DNA of 5,369 nucleotides from an uncultured Selenomonas sp. (GTDB lineage Bacteria; Bacillota; Negativicutes; Selenomonadales; Selenomonadaceae): NCBI GenBank assembly GCA_947097535.1, contig CAMURM010000143.1, positions 1 through 5,369 of the forward strand. The letters are read 5' to 3'. Both the position numbers and the translations under genes were made by a program. Shown here piece by piece: positions 1-5,369 of this stretch (within the stretch, counting starts at the first letter, position 1; every line of letters starts with the position of its first letter). The notes beneath the pieces are model-generated. The model was not told the origin of the DNA. It saw only the letters and a list, made by a program, of their open reading frames with translations, and did no database searches.

Positions 1-3000
1 GATGCCGCCCGCAATCTGTGTGTCACTGCTGTAGGCGAGGTTGTAGAGACTGCCGCTGAGCCCATTGAGGTTCGTATTTGTGCCCGAGATTTTCGCCGAA
101 ATCTCGTTTTCCGCCTTGTTGAAAGAAAACGCACCCGCGCCGCCGAAGGAAACCGTCTCCCCTTCGGCCGCCGCTTTCGTCAGGGAGAGGGCGAGCGCCG
201 CCGCTGCCGAGGCGCCGTCCTTTTGGGCGATGTTTCGCACGTCGTTGGCGTTCTCGATCGTCGCGCCTTCGATGAGGGACTGCACCTTCTGATTTGCGAC
301 ATTCAAAGCAGCCGCCCCTGCCAGCGCGACTTTCACTTTTTCGGTATGCTGTTCGATGTCCTGCGGCATATCTTCCGGCCGCACTGTCGTCGACGCCCCC
401 GGAGCACCGTTCGTCCTGCCGTCGAGCTGCGTGACGGCGCCCTCCTGCGCGTGCTGGTTCTTCAGCTCTATCTCGCCTGCCGCATTCTGCACGCCCTTCG
501 TCGCCGCCGACTGCTTCCATGTCACAGCTGCCGCGCCGCTCCAGGCGCCGAGGAAGGACGCGTCCTCCGCTTTCACATTCATATCGCCCGCCGTCGTGTC
601 CGAAGCATTCTTAAAGAGCTTGACGTGTGCCCCGTCAAGCTTCGCTTCGGTCTCGGCGTCGATCAGATTGAGCGAGAAGCTCCCCGCGCCCGCGATCTGC
701 ACCTTCGGCGCCTTCTCGTTTTTTTCCGCCTGCGCCGCTACGTCGTTCGTCGTGCCCTGCTGGACGTTTGCCGTCGTATTCGCGGCTGCCTGCGTGTTCT
801 CGTTCGCCGTATTCTGCGCGACCACCGCCGCCTCGTTCGCCCCGGCTTCCGGCTGGGCGACTTCGTCCTGCAGGACGTCCGCCGGACGCAAGGGTGCTGT
901 TTCCGTCTCTTCTGCCGAAAGATTTCCCTGCTTCCCCGCCTTGTCGGAGGTGAGCGAACCCGCCACCGAAAGCGTGTTGACGACGCCGTCCGTCAGCGCA
1001 TTCACAGCGAGAGAGCGCCCTTGATACGTGCCGCCGGCGAGGATCCTGTTCGACAGATTATAGTCCGTGACAGCGCCCGCCGCGCCGACCGATGCCGCAC
1101 CCTGACTCCATGCGACCGCCCCCGCGAGATTCGTAAGGACGGTGTTCGCCGTGCTCTTGAGCGAGATCACACCCATCTCACCCATCTTTGGGCCTGCCAG
1201 AGCCTTCGCCGTCAGAGCGGCAGACCGATCGACCGTGATGCGGCTCGTCCCCTCGCCGCCCAGATAGGCAGCCATGCCTTCAAATCCTGCCGTGCCGGAC
1301 TTGCCGGCGCTGTAGGAGAGGTCGGTCGTCACATTCTGATTGTGGGCGCCGATCTCCAAGCCCGCGCCCGTCACACGCGCCCCGGCGCCGACAGTGACCG
1401 TCCCCACCGTCGAATGGCGTGCGACGCCCAGCGTGCCGCCGAGGGAAACGGGGGCAGTATCCGTCCCCGCCATTGAGATGCAGCTTTTGACCCTTTCAGT
1501 CAGATCCTTCTGGTAATTCTCCATCACCGCCGGATTCGCTATCTTCTTCGGATCTTTGAAGATCTCCTCGACTTCCTTGCGGATTTTCACCATAGTTTCG
1601 GCGAGGTTTTTCACATCGATGCTGACGTTCGGCTTGCCGTTCATCACCACGTTCGTCTGCTCCGCCCGTGCGTCGATCTTCGTCGTGCCGCCGAGCGCTG
1701 TGACCGCCGCGTGATCGCCGATATGAACGTTCGCTTTCTGCGTGAGGAAGTTGACGTTCGCTGCGCCGGAGATGCCGAGTTTGCCGCCGTCGCCCTCGAC
1801 CGTATTGACCGAAGCCGCTGCTCCAAAATTGGCATAGTTCTCCGGCGTCAGGAACATCATCGCTTGCGATGTGAAGGAGGTCAGCGCCACGTTAAGCTCA
1901 TACTTGAAGCCCTGCGACTTGCTGGCAACGATCTGCTCGATGCCCGCACCCAAGGACAGCGCGCTCGTGATAATATTCGTAATGCTCAGGGGGAACTTCG
2001 TCGCGTTTCCAACGTAGTTGTCAATATTAAGACCCGTACTCTTTTGCGCAAGGGAGCGCAGATCGTTGACCAACTTGCCGAGCTGCTCCACATAGTCCTT
2101 GATCTGCGTCTGTTCCTTTGCGGAAAGCTTCTGCATCTCCTCTACGTCGTTGATGAAATCCGTCGCCCCGCCGTATATCTTCATCAGGTTGTCAAAGAGT
2201 CCCTTGATGCGGTTATAGTCTTGATGGCTGTTCGCACTGATATCCACCATCCCTGCCTGGATATTCGCATGGCGCTGCACCTTTTTCCCGTGCTCGTCCG
2301 TCGTGTCCTCCGCGCCGTCCGCCACATTGACCTCTGCCTTGTTGTCGATCACGCTGACAAGAACGGATGCGTCCGCGAGGACTTTCGTCTTTTCGTCATC
2401 CTTCGTATTGACCATGCCGCCCTGCGCCGACATATGCACATCCGACATATTGTTTTCTGCCATGAGCTTGACCAGCTTGGTCACGGGCACCTTGTTCGTG
2501 ATGCCGATATTCGCCGTCTTGCCGACATTGACCGTCGCTGTGTTCGTCTCGACGCCCACGGCGACGCTCGTGCCGAGCGTGAACATCTGCGTCAGCCCTT
2601 GCAGCATACCGCGCTTTTCCTGCGGCTGGCGTGCATCCAGCTCGCCCTTGAGTTCTTTCTGGCGGTTCTGCAAAACTAGTTGCAGGCGATTCGCTTCAAT
2701 CACACCGTTCTTGGCTTCTTCGGGCTTCATCTGCTCGGGCGGCGGATTCGCTCCGATAGCTGCGTTGCTCGCGGTCACGTTGTTGCGCACCGTCGTGTTG
2801 TTCGCAGCGCCGACGACATAGCGCGTGGCAGCGACGGCGCCGTTCATGTCCAGTGTCGCATTGCTCTTATACGTGAGATCTGCGACCGCCGTCGCGGCGA
2901 CGGCAGAGACGTTTTCCTTCACAACCGCCGCAACGTCGATGCTGTTTGCAGCAATCGACTTCACCTGCACATCGTTGTCCGTGCTGCTGATGCGCGACGT

Positions 3001-4770
3001 CTCCCCAAGCGTTACCTGTGCGTCGTTGTGTCCCGTCGCTACGGCGACGGCGGCATTGACGAGCGGCTCCGTGCCGACGGTAGCCTTCGCGCCGTTTGCA
3101 TTTGCTTTCACCACGAGAGCATTCGTGGACTGCGCGTTCACATCGACGCGCCCCGGCGCTTCCAGCGTACCGTCGATGGTGATGTTCGCCTTGCTGTCCG
3201 AGCCGCCGTAAGCGACGGCGGCGCCGGCGATATTCGTGACCTTCGGCCCCTGCCCCGCCGGGCGCGTTCCTGCCTGCTCCTTCTCCGGCTTGAGTTTGGG
3301 TTTTATCATCTGCGTGTCGACGCTCGAAGTCGACGCCTGTACGATGTTTTGCGTCTTGCTCTCCGCCGTGATGGAAAGCGCGGGATTCTTGGCGTTTGCC
3401 GCCTCCGCCTTGGCTGCGTCCGCATCTGTGCTGCTCAGCGCACGCGCGGTCAGCACCGCCTTCTTGCCGACGGAGACGTTCGCTTCCGAACCCATGTAGC
3501 TGTAAATGGGATCGACCTTCAGCATATTGGTGATCGTCGTGATCTTCGTCAATGTCTTGCCCATATGGCCAAGCGCCTTAATATCGCCCGAGAGATTCCC
3601 CAACGATGTGCTGTCGTTAAAACTGTTGTACGAATTCGTCGAGGTCGCAGCAACCTTGATCTTGTTCGCATCGATCTTGCCGTTGAGCTTAATATCCGCT
3701 TTCGTGTAGACAATCTGCCCCAGAGGATTGTCAATGGAGCCGATGGTGGTCTGCAGATCTTCGGGCATACGATCAAACGACCAGCCCGGATCCCGACTCG
3801 TAGCCCGCGCCTCGATGGTGACATTTCCGCCGCTTTTCTCATCTGCCGTATAGGCATCCCTTTGCGAACGCGCCTCTATGACACTGCCCGCCTCCGCCGT
3901 GACCGTCGCTGTCCGATAGCGCGGTGCAAAGTCCTTGAACGTCTCCTCCACGCCCTTGTCTGAGGCCATAGCGAGCCCATCCGCCACGGCGCGCAGCACG
4001 ATGTCGCCGTTTTCCTCGGCGTCCATGACGAGATTGCCGCTGAGATTTGCCGAGACGAGATTCCCATGGACGTCCGTCGTGTTGACGAGATCCTTGAAGT
4101 CAATCGTCGGCGCCGTCTTCAGGTGAGCTGTACCGGCGAGATTGATCGTAGCCGCTTCCAGACGGATGCCGTCCACAGCGTTCAGCTTACCTGCGACGGA
4201 GATCGTCCCCGACGGATTGATCGCCACCTCTCCCGAAGCAAACGGCAGAGCGGTTCCATCGTTCGCACTGCTCTGAAGTGCCGTGTAGCCGCCTTTCGTC
4301 GGCGTGATGACATGGATGCTGCCCGCATTCACGACGCCCGACGCGCCGACGGTCATGCCGTCCACGCTGACGAAGTAGAGATTGCCGCCGACCTTGTTGG
4401 CGCGAACCGCATTGACCGTACCGTTGATCGAGATGGCTTCATTGACGAAATTGATCAGATTCTTCGCGCCGCCCGCCGTCGTCGTGCCGAAATAAAGGTT
4501 CGCGATATTGCCCTGATCGAGGGAAAAATGCTTGAAGGTGTTGATGGCGTTGTCTCCTCGCACACTATCTGCCAGCACGTTCGTCACGGCGCCGTTCGTC
4601 GTGATCGTCCCCGCCTTGCTTGCGTCCGCCTTCTCTATCGCATTGGCGGCCGCGAGCTGCGCGAACCACGGCCCCGTCATGACGCCGAAAGCGGTCAAGC
4701 TGGCCAATATTTTCTGCGTCAGCGAGCGTTTCTCTGCACGACGCTTTGCGATTCTCATAAATCCAGCCAT
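1..4770 (-). CDS. Large filamentous adhesin / two-partner-secretion exoprotein (TpsA), LktA-leukotoxin-like; 3' end cut by the window
   Basis: A single minus-strand frame is open for 1590 codons from ATG at 4770 and leaves the window still open, so the C-terminus is missing. The start is fixed by GGGAGG eight bases upstream and by the signal peptide that follows; Met5 is a less well-spaced alternative. Order of parts: signal peptide about 1-44; TPS secretion domain about 50-250; then Ala/Gly/Asn/Val/Thr-rich beta-repeat sequence typical of a right-handed beta-helix. This is interrupted by helical, charged segments at about 678-735, 849-956 and 1051-1098, and by an Ala/Asn/Gln/Glu-rich linker at 1285-1355. 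Short V-x-V-G or I-x-I-D/G strand motifs recur near residues 431, 529, 586, 747, 1014 and 1125. Known for the family: such proteins are exported by Sec, threaded through a TpsB outer-membrane pore and act as surface or released adhesins or toxins. Assignment to the LktA-type group is from recalled resemblance only. Only one cysteine (C1097) is seen. The partner gene is not in the window. Confidence 0.85.
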   Translation of the reverse strand, partial: MAGFMRIAKRRAEKRSLTQKILASLTAFGVMTGPWFAQLAAANAIEKADASKAGTITTNGAVTNVLADSVRGDNAINTFKHFSLDQGNIANLYFGTTTAGGAKNLINFVNEAISINGTVNAVRANKVGGNLYFVSVDGMTVGASGVVNAGSIHVITPTKGGYTALQSSANDGTALPFASGEVAINPSGTISVAGKLNAVDGIRLEAATINLAGTAHLKTAPTIDFKDLVNTTDVHGNLVSANLSGNLVMDAEENGDIVLRAVADGLAMASDKGVEETFKDFAPRYRTATVTAEAGSVIEARSQRDAYTADEKSGGNVTIEARATSRDPGWSFDRMPEDLQTTIGSIDNPLGQIVYTKADIKLNGKIDANKIKVAATSTNSYNSFNDSTSLGNLSGDIKALGHMGKTLTKITTITNMLKVDPIYSYMGSEANVSVGKKAVLTARALSSTDADAAKAEAANAKNPALSITAESKTQNIVQASTSSVDTQMIKPKLKPEKEQAGTRPAGQGPKVTNIAGAAVAYGGSDSKANITIDGTLEAPGRVDVNAQSTNALVVKANANGAKATVGTEPLVNAAVAVATGHNDAQVTLGETSRISSTDNDVQVKSIAANSIDVAAVVKENVSAVAATAVADLTYKSNATLDMNGAVAATRYVVGAANNTTVRNNVTASNAAIGANPPPEQMKPEEAKNGVIEANRLQLVLQNRQKELKGELDARQPQEKRGMLQGLTQMFTLGTSVAVGVETNTATVNVGKTANIGITNKVPVTKLVKLMAENNMSDVHMSAQGGMVNTKDDEKTKVLADASVLVSVIDNKAEVNVADGAEDTTDEHGKKVQRHANIQAGMVDISANSHQDYNRIKGLFDNLMKIYGGATDFINDVEEMQKLSAKEQTQIKDYVEQLGKLVNDLRSLAQKSTGLNIDNYVGNATKFPLSITNIITSALSLGAGIEQIVASKSQGFKYELNVALTSFTSQAMMFLTPENYANFGAAASVNTVEGDGGKLGISGAANVNFLTQKANVHIGDHAAVTALGGTTKIDARAEQTNVVMNGKPNVSIDVKNLAETMVKIRKEVEEIFKDPKKIANPAVMENYQKDLTERVKSCISMAGTDTAPVSLGGTLGVARHSTVGTVTVGAGARVTGAGLEIGAHNQNVTTDLSYSAGKSGTAGFEGMAAYLGGEGTSRITVDRSAALTAKALAGPKMGEMGVISLKSTANTVLTNLAGAVAWSQGAASVGAAGAVTDYNLSNRILAGGTYQGRSLAVNALTDGVVNTLSVAGSLTSDKAGKQGNLSAEETETAPLRPADVLQDEVAQPEAGANEAAVVAQNTANENTQAAANTTANVQQGTTNDVAAQAEKNEKAPKVQIAGAGSFSLNLIDAETEAKLDGAHVKLFKNASDTTAGDMNVKAEDASFLGAWSGAAAVTWKQSAATKGVQNAAGEIELKNQHAQEGAVTQLDGRTNGAPGASTTVRPEDMPQDIEQHTEKVKVALAGAAALNVANQKVQSLIEGATIENANDVRNIAQKDGASAAAALALSLTKAAAEGETVSFGGAGAFSFNKAENEISAKISGTNTNLNGLSGSLYNLAYSSDTQIAGGI
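4021..4638 (-). other. TPS / haemagglutination-activity-like secretion domain (about residues 45-250)
   Basis: The region has the order of elements expected in a TpsA N-terminal domain. An N-A-I-N-T-F-K-H-F-S-L segment (residues 74-84) corresponds to the 'N-x-F-x-x-F' segment of filamentous haemagglutinins. It is followed by an N-L-Y-F turn (91-94), then N104-L-I-N-F-V with I-N-G-T-V-N-A (115-121), then G-G-N-L-Y-F-V (128-134) and V-x-A-G-S-I (147-152). In known TpsA proteins this domain is recognised by the POTRA domains of TpsB and seeds beta-helix folding. The usual NPNL and NPNGI signatures are replaced here by A-N-L-Y and V-S-V-D-G-M, as expected for a divergent lineage. The C-terminal limit is approximate. 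Confidence 0.72.
4639..4770 (-). other. Signal peptide of the adhesin (residues 1-44)
   Basis: The first 20 residues are strongly basic (R6, K9, R10, R11, K14, R15, K20). A hydrophobic stretch from about I21 to A41 follows, ending in A42-N43-A44, an A-x-A signal-peptidase site that would leave I45 as the first mature residue. The n-region is longer than in an ordinary Sec signal, as is common in very large type V exoproteins. It does not match the usual extended signal peptide motif of proteobacterial autotransporters. The cleavage site is inferred, not proven. Confidence 0.75.
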
Positions 4771-4778
4771 TTTTATTT

Positions 4779-4784
4779 CCTCCC
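4779..4784 (-). promoter_or_regulatory. Ribosome binding site of the adhesin gene
   Basis: On the minus strand GGGAGG is followed by an A/T-only 8-base spacer and ATG at 4770. This is near-ideal spacing and decides the start over the in-frame ATG at codon 5. Confidence 0.85.
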
Positions 4785-4942
4785 TTGCTGCAAAACACGT
4801 ACGTCAAAACTGCGCGTTCAAAACGAGATGAAAGCGTGCCCTTCTCTCGTCATCGCCATCGCCTTACAATCGATCTCGTTCTCCTTAACCACAAAACCAG
4901 GCGATCTACGCCTTTGAGGCATCCGGATACTATCGTACTATT

Positions 4943-4973
4943 ATTTTATCATAAAAAATCGGGCAAGACGCAA
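4943..4973 (-). promoter_or_regulatory. Candidate promoter of the adhesin gene (extended -10)
   Basis: On the minus strand TGATAAAAT (4951-4943) fits an extended -10 element: TG, one base, then TAAAAT, which matches five of six positions of the sigma-70 consensus. A weak -35-like TTGCGT lies at 4973-4968, but its 19-base spacing is long, so the extended -10 would carry most of the recognition. Transcription would begin near 4936, giving a leader of about 165 nt. The segment is clearly A/T-richer than the coding region, and it lies just beyond the terminator of the upstream gene. A poorer alternative pair is TTGCCC (4966-4961) with TAATAG (4943-4938) at 17 bases. Confidence 0.45.
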
Positions 4974-5003
4974 TCACTTTCCTGCTATTTGCTATCACTT
5001 TCC
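4970..5003 (-). repeat. Two near-identical 13-bp direct repeats, 21 bp apart, upstream of the candidate promoter
   Basis: On the minus strand GGAAAGTGATAGC (5003-4991) and GGAAAGTGATTGC (4982-4970) match at 12 of 13 positions, with a start-to-start distance of 21 bp, two turns of B-DNA. The downstream copy overlaps the possible -35 hexamer. Same-face tandem sites in this position suit binding by a dimeric or cooperative regulator of the adhesin gene. The regulator is unknown, and the role is inferred from position only. Confidence 0.5.
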
Positions 5004-5031
5004 GAAGTACCCGATATGTTTAGTGGCCGTC

Positions 5032-5075
5032 AAATAAAAACGGAATGCATACGAAATTTCTCCGCATGCACTCCG
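5032..5075 (-). terminator. Rho-independent terminator of the upstream minus-strand gene
   Basis: On the minus strand a 12-bp stem (5075-5064 pairing with 5052-5041, all positions paired, two as G-U) closes an 11-nt loop. It is followed directly by TTTTTATTTG (5040-5031). There is no T-run on the other side, so it works for minus-strand transcripts: it would end the message of the gene stopping at 5191 and separate it from the adhesin promoter. Confidence 0.8.
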
Positions 5076-5122
5076 TCGATTATATGTTGAGGGGAATTTT
5101 TCAGCTCCCGTTATCATTTTCT

Positions 5123-5166
5123 AAGGGCTCTTGCATAAGTCAGATTCGACTTATGCAAGAGCCCTT
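5123..5166. repeat. Perfect 19-bp inverted repeat with a 6-nt centre
   Basis: AAGGGCTCTTGCATAAGTC (5123-5141) and its exact complement (5148-5166) flank AGATTC. The stem is perfect over 19 bp, but neither side has a T-tract, so it is not a typical intrinsic terminator. It lies 24 bp beyond the stop codon at 5191 and before the true terminator. The GGGCTCTTGCA-type arm resembles, from memory, terminal repeats of some insertion sequences, so it may be an IS end, a minimal miniature element or a mobile-element target. A transcript hairpin that protects the 3' end of the upstream message is the other reading. No clear target-site duplication flanks it. Confidence 0.8.
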
Positions 5167-5190
5167 CCAAATTCAGTGGTATTACCAGGA

Positions 5191-5369
5191 TTATGCGTCT
5201 TCGCCTATAGTGACCGCCTCTTCCCCGGTTTCATTTGACTCAACACTCTCAGAGAAGCTGCTCTCCCATGAACGCAAATCAATGAACGATTCTGCTCCCA
5301 CAGGCTCGTAGCGGCGCCAATAAGTTTCAAACAAACTGCCAAGTTCAGCGGCTCCCCGCCAGTCAACAG
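5191..5369 (-). CDS. C-terminal 58 residues of an unidentified protein (5' part outside the window)
   Basis: The frame reading from 5367 to the TAA at 5193-5191 enters the window already open and has protein-like composition: an aromatic/charged segment with W-R-G-A-A-E-L-G and L-F-E-T-Y-W-R-R-Y-E-P-V-G, then a Ser/Glu-rich, strongly acidic tail ending in G-E-D-A. Of the other two frames, one stops at once and one stops about 55 codons in with a less plausible composition. The well-placed terminator downstream supports a gene ending here. I do not recognise the family. The neighbouring IS-like inverted repeat makes a transposase C-terminus possible, but nothing in these residues proves that. 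Confidence 0.6.
   Translation of the reverse strand, partial: VDWRGAAELGSLFETYWRRYEPVGAESFIDLRSWESSFSESVESNETGEEAVTIGEDA

Larger units (their letters stand above)
4771..5190. other. Intergenic region between the two minus-strand genes
   Basis: These 420 bases hold no convincing gene on either strand. From right to left they contain the 19-bp inverted repeat, the terminator, the paired 13-mers, the candidate promoter and an untranslated leader of about 165 nt with the ribosome binding site. The part between about 4920 and 5120 is visibly richer in A/T than the adhesin gene. Small open frames on the plus strand lack ribosome binding sites and run across the hairpins. Confidence 0.7.

Noticed and set aside
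23..520. Minus-strand open frame of 165 codons in another frame
   Set aside because: Out-of-frame shadow of the adhesin gene, very Arg/Gly-rich, with no support of its own.
223..1476. Plus-strand open frame of 417 codons, rich in Arg, Cys, His and Leu
   Set aside because: Antisense to the adhesin gene. Its Arg/Cys/His-heavy composition is what the complement of an Ala/Thr/Asn-rich GC-rich gene gives; no ribosome binding site or domain is visible.
1711..2679. Plus-strand open frame of 322 codons
   Set aside because: Lies opposite the helical insert of the adhesin; Arg/His/Leu-rich translation without motifs. The adhesin frame explains the region.
2680..3963. Plus-strand open frame of 427 codons
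   Set aside because: Same antisense effect: Arg-, Cys- and Val-rich with no recognisable fold, while the minus-strand frame over it is continuous with the adhesin.
4818..4859. Possible 13-codon upstream open frame in the adhesin leader (M-A-M-T-R-E-G-H-A-F-I-S-F, minus strand)
   Set aside because: The only purine-rich stretch before it (AAGG) is too close to the first ATG and weak for the second. A frame of this length arises easily by chance, so I do not call it a gene.
4785..5311. Small plus-strand open frames in the intergenic region
   Set aside because: They run across the terminator or the palindrome, have no ribosome binding site, and lie opposite better-supported minus-strand features.
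1..5369. CRISPR array, tRNA or rRNA
   Set aside because: No regularly spaced direct repeats, no cloverleaf with a T-loop sequence and no rRNA-like conserved block were seen. The recurring strings inside the adhesin reflect beta-repeat protein sequence at irregular spacing.

Overview
The window is dominated by one very large, incomplete minus-strand gene. It starts at 4770 and stays open without a stop for 1590 codons, down to base 1, where the window cuts it. Its product has a basic N-terminus, a Sec-type signal peptide and a TPS-type (haemagglutination-activity-like) secretion domain. A long series of Ala/Gly/Asn/Val/Thr-rich beta-repeat sequence follows, interrupted by several helical inserts and a low-complexity linker. 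This is the architecture of a two-partner-secretion exoprotein (TpsA). The closest match I can recall is the 'leukotoxin LktA family filamentous adhesin' group of Fusobacterium and of outer-membrane-bearing Firmicutes (Negativicutes such as Selenomonas). The GC-rich coding sequence, the strong GGGAGG ribosome binding site and the outer-membrane export system together suggest a Selenomonas-like Negativicute. That is inference; no marker gene is present.

Layout from right to left, the direction of transcription: (1) 5369-5191 holds the last 58 codons of an unidentified minus-strand gene with an acidic tail. (2) 5166-5123 is a perfect 19-bp inverted repeat with a 6-nt loop. (3) 5075-5032 is a rho-independent terminator ending that upstream transcript. 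(4) 5003-4970 carries two near-identical 13-mers 21 bp apart, immediately upstream of and overlapping a candidate promoter (extended -10 at 4951-4943). (5) About 165 nt of leader follow, with small alternative hairpins. (6) The ribosome binding site is at 4784-4779 and the adhesin start at 4770.

The adhesin therefore appears to be transcribed from its own promoter, insulated from the gene upstream. Its TpsB-type outer-membrane partner is not in the window. Nothing on the plus strand looks like a real gene; the long plus-strand open frames inside 1-4770 are antisense shadows of the GC-rich adhesin gene.
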